A DNA stretch of 64,000 nt from Vitellaria paradoxa (Eukaryota > Streptophyta > Magnoliopsida > Ericales > Sapotaceae), in the NCBI GenBank assembly GCA_019916065.1, contig CM034237.1:59158590-59222589 (forward strand), read 5' to 3'. The position numbers were made by a program, and so were the translations under genes. Positions 1-16,462 of the stretch are shown here, one piece after another (within the stretch, counting starts at the first letter, position 1; each line of letters begins with the position of its first letter). The notes beneath the pieces are model-generated. The model had not been told where the DNA came from, ran no database searches, and was given only the letters and a program-made list of their open reading frames with translations.

Positions 1-4007
<4,007 letters not shown>

Positions 4008-6094
4008 GGGGACCCAATAACACTTTGTCCTGACCATTTTCAGGATTGAATTATCAATATAAGACTCAGATATATGGGGAGGAAATGAATGGCAGTGGTG
4101 ATGGAAGCGATTCCCTTGGCGGTTCCCTGAAGGTGCTGTCAATGAAGGTAAGTCAGTTTGTAGGGTCCCAGGTAGAAGAAATGAGGTTTGTCTGTTGTGG
4201 AAACTTAAGATAAGAACGGGGACTCCTTAGGAGAGTGGGCATTGAATTTTCTTACATGCAGGGACAGCCACGCGTGATTTTCAACACATCAAAGTACTTA
4301 TCCCACGTGTATTTTATTTATTTTTTATTTTTTTAAATATATTATTATGATAAATTTAAATTTGAACAATCGAAGTGTTGAAATCATAAAACCTTCAATT
4401 TCATACTTTTCAATGTTTTATACGTTAAATTAATTGAGTTATTGAATTAATTAGTTTTTTTCCTGATGTTATAATTAATATATAATAATTATGGTTTCTT
4501 ATCTTATTTTTACTGTATTTGTATCCTAATTTTTTTTTAAATTATTATACTAGTATCTACATCCGCATTATATATATATTGGTGTTCGCGCATGCATCTT
4601 AAATGTTCCCCCCAAGGAGTCTCTTTCAAAAGAGATTGAAAACAAACAAATTAACAGGTAACCAGCTTGAAATTGATGAGCTCACAAGATGAGAAAAATC
4701 TGGTTCTCTAGAAGCCCATTGATTAAGGGTGCCTTGTCTTCGATGGAAGTCAACTGTGGACATGCTCCCACAAGACAAATTAATTGGCTGCCTTCGAGGT
4801 TTGGTGGAAATAAATAAACTACTCTGTGACAGGAGGCTTAGGATCCGTGTGATAATATTGTTATTTTTTTATTATTTTTTTACTATTTTTTTATTTTCTA
4901 TTTTTTTGTTACCGTTTATTTTTTTAAAATAAAAATTAAAATTACATTTAGAAATACAAGTTTTTTTATATTTATTGATTTTTTATTTTAAAAAATATTT
5001 AATTTTATTAGTTTAAAAAAATTAATAGAACTTAATAAAATATATTTTATATTAACTTAATTTAATTAATATAATTAATTAAATTAATACAGTAAATTAC
5101 TTATTAAAATCATTTAATTTAATAAATATAAATTATATTAAATTATATTATTTATTAAAAATAATTTAATAAAATATATTTTATATTAAATAAATAATTA
5201 AATTAGATTAATTATTAAATTAAATTAAATAAAAAATTAATGTAATTTAATTATTAATTATTTTATATAAATTAATTTAATTATTAAATTAAATAAATTA
5301 ATTATGATGTTTATTTTAGATAATTTAGCAATAATTAATTATTAAATTAAATTAAATTAATTAATTTAGTTTTATTATTTATTAACAATAATTTATATGA
5401 TTAATTTAATTTATTGAATTTAATTATAATATTTATTAAAATAACTTATTTTAATAAAATATTTGAATAAAATAATTTATTTTTATATAATGTGACAAAA
5501 ATAGACTAAAATTTTAAAATTGACAAAATACTGGCAACAGAAAAGAAAACCAAAGTGAAAACACATTTTTTCTGTTTACGTTTTTCTGTTTATGTTTTTA
5601 TTTTTTTTTGAAATAAGAAAATGTAAACAGGTTTATCAAATATATTTCTGTTGCGAGTTTACAAAATTTTGAAAATATAAACAAAAAAATAAAAAATGAA
5701 AACGTTACCAAACAGGACCTTACCATTTAGTTTTTTAAATTTCGTTACAAATTTCCCTTGATGTTTATGCTTCATAGAATTGGCGTACAAATAAATTTAA
5801 AAATAAGAATTCTTAACTATTTTAACATAAAAATCATAAATTTCACCATTAAAAGCTATACTGAGCAATTCAATTAATATTGATATACAACAAAAATGAT
5901 CTAAATAGAATCTATCATTTTAAAATATCCAGATAGATCCCAATTAAGGAGTTACACATTCAATTACATATTTGTCTCAAATTCTACTAAAAAAAACACA
6001 CAAACATAAATAAAATAACAGCGTTATCGAATGGCCCCTTATTATTTACCTTTTTAAATTTTGTTGCAAAATTTTCTTTACGTTTGTGTTTCAT
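4008..6094. other. Intergenic: upstream region of the first CRK, extreme AT block and a tandemly duplicated segment
   Basis: No gene is recognised. The first part should include the CRK promoter, but no clear TATA box could be fixed. About 4920-5500 is almost pure A/T built from AATTAA and TTAAAT words. From about 5695 a roughly 315-bp segment begins that is repeated from about 6012 to 6610; the second copy is interrupted by the 286-bp MITE at 6104-6389. Confidence 0.55.
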
Positions 6095-6398
6095 TAGGGG
6101 AATGGACTGGGGGGTTGTAGTTGAGAGTCGACTGCAGCCGCTGCAATCAATCAAAACGACGCCGTTTAGGCGTTTTTCTCTTCAAAACGATACCGTTCCA
6201 TTTAAGTCCGCATATTCGAATACATCAATTCATATTCGAATATGGCATATCTGAATACATCAGTTCATATTCGAATATAGGAACTTAAGTGGAACGGCGT
6301 CGTTTTGAAGAGAAAAATGCCGAAACGGCGTTGTTTTGGGTTGACTACTGCGGCTACAGTCGACCCCTCAACTACAACCCCCTCTCCTCTAGGGGAAT
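6095..6398. mobile_element. 286-bp foldback MITE, Mutator-type, with 9-bp target duplication
   Basis: Element 6104-6389 is flanked by the direct repeat TAGGGGAAT (6095-6103 and 6390-6398). Its two arms of about 105 bp are inverted copies: each has GGGGTTGTAGTTGAG near the end, then GTCGACTG, then two AAAACGACGCCGTTT-like words. The centre has short repeats of CATATTCGAATA. A 9-bp duplication is typical of Mutator-superfamily insertions. The tandem copy of the host segment at about 5770-5795 lacks the element, which gives an independent empty site. There is no coding capacity. Confidence 0.85.
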
Positions 6399-6610
6399 TG
6401 ACATACAAATAAAATCACAAAATAAGAACTCTTAACTATTTTATCATAAAAAATGATAAATCTCGCCATTAAAAGTTATATTGAGCAATTCTATCAATAT
6501 AGATACACAACAAAAATGATTCAGATAGAACCTATCATTCTAAAATTTTTAGATAAATCCCAATTGAAGAGTTACGCATTCAATTACATAAGTGTTTCAA
6601 ATTTTTATTG

Positions 6611-8430
6611 TGCATCTCAGATATTTATGTCTCAAATTTTTATTGTGCATCTCAGATATCGCAATATGTGAATTTCAATGATGATTGGATAAATCAAAAA
6701 GTTTATACCAACGGTCAAAGAGTTAAAATATCTCAGAATAAAAAAAAAAAAAAAAACATATGCTTAAATCCTAATAATTTATTAGACATGAGCAAGCACT
6801 AAAAATTAAGAATTAGACTTATAAATTAGGAGTTTGTTGCATTTAAAAAGTAGGAATAATAAGTCTAATTTAAGAAACTATAAAATTATTTTATGTATTC
6901 TTATCAAACTTCAAAGTTAATCAATTTAATTTCACCATTTAAAAAAAAAAGTCACAGCAAACAAATGACGTAAAATTACCCAGAATATATTTAGAGGTGA
7001 TAAAAATTTTTTTTCTTATCCGTATGAGTCGAGTCAAATTCACGTACAAAAAAGTTGAATGAAAATCTTCAATATGATGAGAATATGATCGATACATATA
7101 AAATTTATGTAAAAATTATAAATTCAAATAGCCCTCAACGTGGTCAAGGATATGTACTTTAGATGTCCTAAGACGGATCAATGAACCTTAAATCCCAAAA
7201 TTTGGCCAATGAAGAGAAGAAAAACAAAACAAAACCGATTAATGAGCTTAAGGTAAACTTGTTGAATATTGGAGTAAGACAGGAAAATTCCGACTCTCTA
7301 GAAATGCAGCCCCGTTTGAGAACTAACTAAAAAATTGGTTTTTAACTGTTAAAAAGTGGTTATCCCACGTTGAGATGATTAAGGTGTGTGTTCAAACCTA
7401 TTAACCAATTTGAACTGGTTTCTTGGGTCTCGGTGCTAATTCAAAAAAAAAAGAATCCCGTGTCCAGCGTTTTCCCACCTCAATGAGTTGCTTCACCACT
7501 CTAGGCTGAGATGTCGGTGGGCAAATATTAAAAAAACGTAAGTGGAAAATTTTGATTGTTTTAAAAGGGACAAAAAAAAAAAAAAAAAAACAACCAAAGC
7601 CAAAAGCTATTCCCGAGCAAAACTTCAGTGATTTTGCCAAGTTAAGAGGATGCGATTGTCTAAATTATGGTGTTTGGCAAGCTAAAATACATTAAAAGTT
7701 ACAAAAAAAATATTAATTTCTTTTAATTTTCTTTAATTAAATTTTATCGTATGTCACTTTTACACTAATTTTTTCTTTTTTTTCTTTTCATCCAAACGGC
7801 AAAAGGAAAATAATTACCATAGTAATCACAAAGAGTATATTAATTTCTGTAATATTTGATATAATTTGAAAATATTATTTAAACTTGACACAATTCGTAG
7901 CAAAAATTATCAAAATAAAAATTTAAATATAACACGACATAATTAATTCTTTTTAATTCATTATAAATTAGATTTTCATAATTGTACGTGGAATTTTGTT
8001 AAATTTAACTATTATAATATTTTTCTTTTTACTAGAGGACGAGAGGGAATGTGACCAATTTATTATTATTATTTTTAATTTTGTTTTGTGGAAGTGGGAA
8101 TATGACAAGTTTATTTTTAAAAATTTTATTTTTTAAATACACGTACCAATTCTTTCTTTTGGGGGGGGGGGTTGCGGGAGGGTTTTGACGAATTTATTTT
8201 TTGTTTTTAAATTTTGTTTGGTGGGGGTGGGAATATGACAAATTTATTTTTTAAATACAAAGACCAATTCTTTCCTGTCTACCTAATTAGGCCTACGGCT
8301 TTCACATGTTGTCCCACAAAAGGTTTGATGAATTAAGATATCAATGCACATAATCTGATACGAATAAAGTTATCCAAAGGAATCCTTAAAGTTGTTTAAT
8401 AATCTAAATTAAATTAAATTAAAAAAATCT
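6611..8430. other. Intergenic, AT-rich, no gene recognised
   Basis: Mostly A/T-rich DNA with homopolymer runs. At about 7670-7800 there is a short MITE-like stretch that begins GTGTTTGGCAAGC and ends CATCCAAACGGC, one of several such stretches in the window. A G-run of ten lies at 8161-8170. Nothing coding is supported. Confidence 0.4.
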
Positions 8431-8437
8431 CACTACT

Positions 8438-9216
8438 TATGGATAAAACATTTTTTTAAACAAAGTAATATAATTTTAAAATCAAAATCCCAAACTCACT
8501 AGTTTCAAATAAGTAGAATTTAGAATTGAAACGAATCATTCGTCCTTTACCGATTAGCAGCTCCATATATCGAAACTATTGAATATAAAACTAACAAGTT
8601 GTTAGCAGGAAAGATGTAAGTGTCCCGATAACCCTTGTAGCACGAGGAGGCCCACACACCACCTCCCGGTTGTGGTAGGATGGCACCACTTGTGAAGGTC
8701 CAACGGCCATGCCTCTGCTGTGGGTACTTCTGGTCCAGAATTCTTTTTTCCCACTACTTGATTCATTTAGAGTCGAGAGCATTTTCCAAACCCCACTAGT
8801 GCTATTTGCCAATCTTTGCACATTATCTGTAATACAATATAGTAATTGATGCATCCAGTAGTGGGAAAAGGGTTTTGACTAGATGTACTCGCAGCAGAGG
8901 TTTGGTTGTGGGAGCTTCACGAGTGGTGCCACCTTGTCACGAGCGGAGAGGCGGTGTGGGAGCCTCCTCCCGCCACGAGAATGACTCAGGATGCCTACAC
9001 CTTTCTTGGTAACAACTTGTTTAGCTTTTATATTTAATGGTTTCTATATATAAAGCTGCTAATTGGTAGAGGACGAATTCGATTTTAAAAACATAACATT
9101 CAACGCTAGGCATGATTCGTTTTATTTTCTAAATTCTACTTACTCGAAACCGTTAAGTTTAGGATTTTGATTTTAATATTTTGTTACTTTGTTTAAAAAA
9201 TTGTTTATCCATAAAT
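8438..9216. repeat. Long foldback (hairpin) repeat, arms about 340 bp
   Basis: The left arm (about 8438-8790) and right arm (about 8860-9216) are diverged inverted copies: AAACAAAGTAA, CAAAATCC, AAGTAGAATTTAGAA, ACGAATCAT, ATTAGCAGCT, AACAAGTTGTTA, GTGGCACCACT and CCTCTGCTG on the left all recur in reverse complement on the right. The right arm has about 36 extra bases. The inner parts are markedly richer in G/C than the surroundings. It could be a foldback transposon or a large MITE. A transcript would form a long imperfect hairpin. No coding frame is credible. Confidence 0.75.
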
Positions 9217-10139
9217 TTGTTTAAAAATTTTATTTAAAAAATTTGTTTAAAAAACTTTTGGCTATTAGCTATCGTACTTCTATTTTATGATACATATTTA
9301 ATCCCTTAAATAGGGTAGACATCTATAAATCCTCCATCAAGTCTAAAAGTAAGATTAAAAAAGCAACAATTTAAATCTTTTCCAGCACATATAACCATTT
9401 TTAGACTTAACTTGAAATGTGTAAAATTTAGATGTGAGTGTCACACACTAAATGGAGATGTTATACTTAAAATAAAAGGTAATATATATGCATATGCCAA
9501 TAATTATTCACATTAATTTTGCACGTAATTAACTTCAATAAATCAGCTCAGGCAGTGATAACAATAATTCATCACATAACTTAATACCACTCTTTATTCT
9601 TATCACATAATTTATTGTTACCTTTTATTCTCATCACATATTCATTTGGAATCATCATCCATTTCACCCCATTTGACCATCTTATGGCATATGAATATCC
9701 ACAATTAATATGTAACCAATAATCTCACAAATAACTAAGAATTAAATTAAGTACATTGTGTTTGATAATATTAAAGATAGCTCATTACATCATTGCATCA
9801 CACTGGTGAAAATATTTCATCATAACATTATCGCCACATTTCAACTCATCAACCATCAATGTCACAATATGCCCCCATTTGGTAGTATAGTGATATATAT
9901 ATATATATATATATATATGATAATTAACTTAAAATGTTAATGCAACACATAGTTAGCCTCTATCGGACCTATAAGTTGAGCGCTCAACTTTGAACACTGG
10001 TGTTATTTAACATGTCCCATTAGCCCCTATTTGGCCTTAATCTCTGGTTCTATTTGGCCTCATCTTTAATCATATTTAACCTGACCCTATTTGGCCTTAA
10101 TGCACGTGTAATATACACAATCCATGCTATGTAATAGTA
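9217..10139. other. Intergenic, AT-rich, no gene recognised
   Basis: Contains degenerate words such as TTATTCTTATCACATAAT near 9590-9640, an (AT)n tract at about 9890-9918, and three CCTATTTGGCCTTAAT-like words within about 10034-10101. No gene is supported. Confidence 0.4.
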
Positions 10140-11110
10140 TTTATTATCTTTATTATTATTGTGATTTATTTTTGTTATTTTTGTCAAATAAAGATATTAC
10201 TTCACATTTATCAAACTATAAATAATCATAGTTCAACATTATCACAATTAATTCACAAACAATAAGTAAATCCTCAAATAAAAATATCAAGTCACACATT
10301 AACATTCCATAAATAATCTTAAATCATTATCAACACAATTAATTCATAATTCCTTGCATAAAAAATATCAACTTTACCAATTATCATTCCGTAGATACTC
10401 ATAATTCAACATCAACACAATAAATTATAAGCAGATAATATTTCTTATCAGCACAAATAATTCTCCAAATAAAAATATCAATGCTTACATTTATTACTCC
10501 AAAAATAATCGTAAATTATCATCACATAATTAATTCATAGAAGTTTAATATTTTTATTATTACCAAAAATAATTTCTCTTATAAAAATATAAATTTTCAC
10601 AATAATTATTTATTTCTCACAAATAATTTCTTAAATGAAAATCACCTTTATTATTCTATAATCATCAATGCAATTATTTCACAAATAATCAATATAATTA
10701 TTTTTGTTTATTCACATAAATTATTTCATAAATAATCATCACTTTATCATCAATTTAATTACTACATAAATAATTAATATTTACATATAAATAATTTGTT
10801 AAATATAAATATCATTTTCCTATAAATAATCACAATTCACTAATTAATATTAAAATATTAAAAATAATCAATTCACAATTATTACTTCATAAATATTTAT
10901 AATTCACTATTAACATAATAAATTCATGAATAATTAATTTCTCTGTATAAATAATTCTTCAAATAAAAATATTAATTCTTACCGTTAATTTTTTTCTAAA
11001 TAATCTTAATTTTTCATTAATAAAATTAATTCACAACAATCAATATTTTTTATTACAAATAAGTAATATTAAAAAATAAAATTTATTAATTTATATTTAT
11101 TATATTTTAT
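10140..11110. repeat. Degenerate satellite-like tandem array, period about 110 bp
   Basis: Words such as ATAAATAATCATAATTCA, CAACACAATTAATTCA, AATAATTCTCCAAATAAAAA and TATCAATTCTTACATTTATT recur in the same order several times, which gives a decayed repeat of roughly 110 bp and about eight copies. Copies differ by many substitutions and indels, so period and copy number are estimates by eye. Confidence 0.55.
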
Positions 11111-12035
11111 ATTTAAGTTTAATATACCCGCTTGAATATCAAATATTTTTATAAAAATAGAGTTATTAAGTTGATTATTGCTGACTATCTACGGATCCTT
11201 CCTGTGTAATTTTGTTCTTTTTTCCTCTTCCTTCTCGCAGTTTTTTCCTCATTGACTTCCTCTTCTCCGCCTTGCTGTCCCTCACTGCCTCTTCCGCTTG
11301 GTACAATCCAAGACCTCTACTGTATCCGTATTTTGATGAGACCAACTTTGTTTTTATTTTCTTTTGTACTTTTTGTTCTTTCTCTTTTTTCTCCCTTGCT
11401 TGACCCGTGTCCTCCGGTCTCAATTACACGCAACCCTCTTTAACTCCGCCGCCTCTCTTTCGCCTTCTTCTTCTTTTCCCATTTTTTTTTTCTTTCTTTT
11501 TCCTTTAGCTTTCCCGAGACACCTTTTACTATTCATGGGCCCCACCTCACACTTATCTATTTTATATATATATATATATATCATTATATACATATATATA
11601 AATATGCATATGTATTTAGATATCATCATTATATACATATATATAAATATGCATATGTATTTAGACATCATTATTTTAATTAATATATATATATATATAT
11701 GTTAATCACTTAATATAATCATCCCATTAAAATTAATGACAATTTCATATAATACCAAATTATCTACTACTTACCCCAATAAAATTAATTAGAAATATCA
11801 TATAATAACAAAGTTGAATAACACTTTAAAATAATACCAAATCAACACAATTAAAATTATCAAGCATAAAATACAAATTAACTTAATAATGCATTTAAAA
11901 TTTGAAACGTCACATTAGCTCTCTGTCTTTTTTTTTTTAATGATCAAAATTACCCTCCTACATTTTTATATTCTTTCAGATCAAAAAGATAAATACATCG
12001 AATTAACAAAAAATTAAAAATAATTAAGGATGATC
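11111..12035. other. Intergenic: pyrimidine-rich stretch, AT microsatellites and a 45-bp tandem duplication
   Basis: About 11206-11530 is rich in C and T on the plus strand. (TA)n tracts lie at about 11562-11582 and 11682-11701, with a 45-bp unit (TCATTATATACATATATATA...) repeated twice between them (about 11581-11670). Short frames on either strand are low-complexity and not supported as genes. Confidence 0.45.
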
Positions 12036-15000
12036 TTATTTGCATTTCACTAATAAATTCCTACATTTTATTTTACTTTTTTATTAAATAAAATTATACA
12101 ACTATCCTCATTCTTTTATTAAGATATTTTGTATAATTTTAATACTGTAAATATCCTTCTAAAAAACCTAATTCATATTAAATTCAAAACTACTTTGCTG
12201 CTGATAATTAATTCTCATTCAACTAAAAATTATATTTTTACTCACATTAATTTATTATTGATAAAAATATAATAATGTATTTATTTTAATTTTTATTAAT
12301 TATGCAATTGAAAAACAAATTGATTAAATTGCTTGATATTTATTTAATGGGTAAACTTATAGTTAAATTGTCACATGATATAGCTAACCTGTCCCATAGA
12401 CTACTATAGTCATAGCTATAGTTAATTTTGAAATCATAATTTTGTAGGATTTTCTTTGATAGTGGAATTCAATTAGTTTAATTACAAAGCTCATTCCTTT
12501 CACGATTTAAAAAAAAAAAAAAAAAGATTGATTGTATTTGTTCTTTGTAGACAAAATTTAATAAAGAATATTTTATTTTTATATTTTTATTTTAACATAT
12601 ATTCAACTTTATTATCTTCGTTTTAAAGTTATGTTATTAAAATTATCCTCTTATTTCATTTTTATCATGTCTTTATAAATTTATAAATGGTGCTCCAAAG
12701 TTATTATTTTTATTTCATTTTATGCATTTGAAAAATTCACTCTACTCTTATTCTATTTCTCTTTAAAAAAAGTTAAAAAATACAATTACTCATTTGGTAT
12801 ATATACTCAAAAAATATTTACATAATTATTTTAAGTATACATAATAAACTATAGTTAATTAAATATCTCTTAATTTTATTTTAATTTTTATTTCTACCAT
12901 TTAATATTATCTATTATAATTCTTTAAATGGTAGAAATGTATTTTTATTTTTATTTTGGAAAAACGAGAACAATTAATGAAATTTAAAATAAATATAAAC
13001 ACAATGTTCATTCAATTTTTTTATATTTAAATTAAAAATAATATTGAAATAAAATTTAAAACTAATTTGTTTGAAAATTAATTCATTTTATTTTTAGAGG
13101 TAAGTAGGTTTTAAACTTTGATATCAATACACTATATTACATGTTAAATCATTAATATTTAAGACCTCAATCATTTAAGCCCTATTAAAAATATATTATT
13201 GCAATTGTTATACTTCTATAACTAATAAAATAATTTTTTATTAACAACTTTTATGGATATTTATTTTTAACAAATAAATTTTTATAATAATAAAAAATTA
13301 TATTCTCCAATTTAATTTTAAATCATTTAAATATTTATTTTTATTTTTTAACAAATAAATATATTTTATGTATCTTTAGGTTTTGACTTTTGACTTCTAA
13401 CTTCACTTTATAAACTAAATATGAATAGGTGAGTTCATTTGCACTTCAAGAATAGATTATTACACTCCACTTTAAATTTTCACTAAATAAAATTATATTA
13501 TTATACTTTGGGTGAGTATATTTGTACTCCAACAATGGTTTTTACACTTCATTTTACTTTTTCATTAAATAAAATTACACAACTACCCTCATTCTTCTAT
13601 TAAGATATTTTATATAATTTTAATACTATAAATACCCTTTTACAAAAATCTAATTCATATCAACTTTTAAAACTACTTTTGCTATTGATAATTATTTCTC
13701 ATTTAACTAAAAGTTAAATATTTAATTACATTATAAATTGACAAAAAATATAATAACATATTTATTTTAATTCTTATAAGCTAACTAATTAAAAAGTAAT
13801 TGATTAGAAGGTAGACCTATTTGTAGTCTACAAATTAATATTTGTACTCCGCTTCACATTTTCAAGTTTATATGAATTCAATTTTTTAGAAAAATATTTA
13901 TAATATTAAAATTATACAAAATAATTTATTAGAAGAACAGGTCAATTATGTAATTTTATTTAGGGAAAATTTAAAGTGGGGTGTAATAATCTATTTGAGG
14001 AGTACAAATAAGCTTATCTATTTATATATAATTTATAAAATAAAATTAAAAGTCAAAAACTAAAGAGAAATAAAATCTTTATTTTCATATTTATTTGTTA
14101 AAAATTAAAATAAATACTTGAATAATTTAAAATTAAATTGGGGACAATTTTTTTATTATAAATATTTAGTAATTAAAAAATTTTTAAAAATTACTAGTTA
14201 ATAATTCTTTTATTAGTTATAGAAGTATAACAATTGTAGTAAAAATGTATAAAATGAAATAAAAATAATAAGTGTGATGTACTATTTATAAATGTATAAA
14301 GACGTGACAAAAAAAAATTAAAAGAGTAATTTTAATAAAGTATCTTTAAAATGAAGATGATAAAGTTGAATATATGTCGCAATATGAGTGTAAAATCACA
14401 ATATGAGTGTAAAATAAAATATTTTTTACTAAATTTTCTCTTTCTTACAATGTACAAACACAATCTACCCATTTTTTTTTAAATCGTCAAAAGAAATGAG
14501 CTTGGTAAACTAATTAAGTTCCAATATCAAAGAAACCCTATAAAATTATCTCATAATCAAGTACAACTGTAACTATAGTACTCTATGAGATAAGTTAGCC
14601 ACGTCACATGATAATTTAATTATATGCTCATCCACATATTATTTTGTATAAATATCAAGCAATTTAAATAATTACTTTTTTTAATTAATTAGCTAATAAA
14701 AATTAAAATAAATATATTATTATATTTTTTGTTAATAATAAATTAATGTGCGTAAAAATATAATTTTAATTAATGAAAATTAATTATCAATAGTAAAAAT
14801 AGTTTTGAAAGTTGATATGAATTAAGTTTTTGTATAAGGGTATTTATGATATTAAAATTATATAAAATATCCCAATAGAATAATGAGGGTAGTAATGTAA
14901 TTTTAATTAATGAAAAAATAAAATAGAGTATAGAAATCCTTTTGTGGAGTGTAAATAGACTCACTCTTATACTTTTTGTCACTAATAAATTAATGTAAAC

Positions 15001-15215
15001 AAAATATAATTTTTAGTTGAATGAGAATTAATTAGCAATAGTAAAAGTAGTTTTGGAAGTTTATATGAATTAGGTTTTGGTAATAGGATATTTATGATAT
15101 TAAAATTATATAAAACATCTTAATAGAAGAATGAGAATAGTCATATAATTTTATTTAATGAAAAAGTAAAATAGAGTGTAAGAATATATTAGTAGAGTGC
15201 AAATAGGCTCACTCA
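12036..15215. repeat. About 3-kb inverted-repeat complex with several copies of one AT-rich repeat unit
   Basis: The block 12036-12735 recurs in reverse complement at about 14240-14965, and 13190-13480 recurs inverted at about 13980-14240. The left arm has an extra segment of about 450 bp (about 12735-13190). A roughly 270-bp unit with ends like GTGAGT.TATTTGCACTC and an internal AAATAAAATTACACAACTACCCTCATTCTT is present at about 12036-12290 and 13505-13760 (plus), and at about 14700-14965 and 14970-15215 (inverted); a diverged piece lies near 13800-14020. This looks like nested or duplicated copies of one non-autonomous element. No protein-coding potential is visible. Confidence 0.6.
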
Positions 15216-16384
15216 AAAATTAATAGTGAAAAATGAATTTTTTTTTCGCAATACCAAAATAAATAATCTTTTTAATACTAGCTAAAAAAACTAATACCTA
15301 AAAGCTAATTATTTCTTCCCAAACTCACCCTAACTTTATTTGTACCAAATTGGACGCATTGGTCTCTTAGTTCCTCAAACTTGTTTTGGGATTAGGTGTG
15401 AAAGTTGTGGGCCTAATTAGGTAAATAGTAATGTTAAATCAATAAATGCTCATCAACTTTATATTTTTTATCATTCCTTTCATTTCCTATCGAGAAAAAC
15501 TCAAAAAGAGTACAATAAAATAGAGATGTAACGTAGGAAAGAGAGAGGTGATAAAAGGAAAGTCTGTTCCAACACGAAATTGGGCCAATTGAAATTTCTA
15601 TCCACCATCCATTGACATTTACACTCAAGGTACATCTCAGTTTAGGCAATTTTGCTAAATCCTTGTGAATGAGAATGAAAAGCAAACGGTTTCTTAAAAG
15701 GAGGCTTGGGGGGGGGGGGGGGCGCTGTCTTTATAAACTGACCAGAAGTTCTCTCGAACATATTTAAACAGCACAGCAGGAAAAACAAAAAATAAAAAAA
15801 ATAATTAAATCGCGCCGCCGCCAGTATTTACTGGCAGCAGGCTAACATCACAGTGATGTTAGCAGCCTGCTTCCTTCTTAAAACGCTCCATACATTAACA
15901 AGGAAACAATGCGGTCGTCTTCTTCATAAAAAATACTCAATTCATATACGTCTACAAGAAAACCATTTTTGTTTGAGGAGGTGGGGATTGGAGATGATGA
16001 GAGAGAAGGATTTTCTTCTGTGACCATTCCTAGGGGTGAGATTGTAATTTCGAATTTGAGTCAAAAACCATACGAAAGGCCGAGAGAAAGAAACAGAGAG
16101 TTAATGCCCACTCTCATGTTATCAAGTTCTCTGAGATCTGCAAAACAGTCGAAAAATAAATTATATACATATAGAGAGAGAAAGACTAAATTATATACAT
16201 ATAGAGAGAGAAAGACGGATTAGTGACAGTTTTGTACATAGAGAGAAAGCAAAGAAACCTCCGATCTCGCCCACCCCAGTCGTCCCCGTCCTCGACCCAT
16301 ATCACAGCCGAAGCTCGCCATGAGAATTCAGAAGCACGCCAACTCGCCGCCCTAATGCTCGACGGCGCCACCGCCAGCTCCGCC
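15216..16384. other. Intergenic, no gene recognised; short tandem duplication and small palindrome
   Basis: A G-run lies at about 15709-15722. A small palindrome, GCAGGCTAACATCAC then GTGATGTTAGCAGCCTGC, lies at about 15836-15873. A 30-bp unit ending in AGAGAGAGAAAGAC is repeated twice at about 16158-16217. About 16255-16384 is unusually GC-rich and runs into the CRK fragment described next. Confidence 0.4.
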
Positions 16385-16462
16385 GCCGGTGACTCTGCCC
16401 TTCAGCATCTTCAGAGTCCCCTTCTTTGCGTTGTTCTAACCCTGATCAGCTCAAAGCATTGC
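16385..16462 (+). pseudogene. Orphan fragment of a CRK signal-peptide exon
   Basis: On the plus strand this matches the start of exon 1 of the first CRK (minus strand, about 3935-4010): GACTCTGCCCTTCAGCATCT, CAGAGTCCCCTTCTTT, then TTGTTCTAACCCTGATCAGC. The family start codon is replaced by GTG, and a short deletion puts the hydrophobic segment out of frame. No DUF26 or kinase sequence follows. It is a duplicated, inverted, non-functional exon fragment lying between the two CRK genes. Confidence 0.7.

Noticed and set aside
11364..11705. 113-codon plus-strand frame
   Set aside because: Pyrimidine-rich DNA running into AT microsatellites and a 45-bp duplication; no protein feature.
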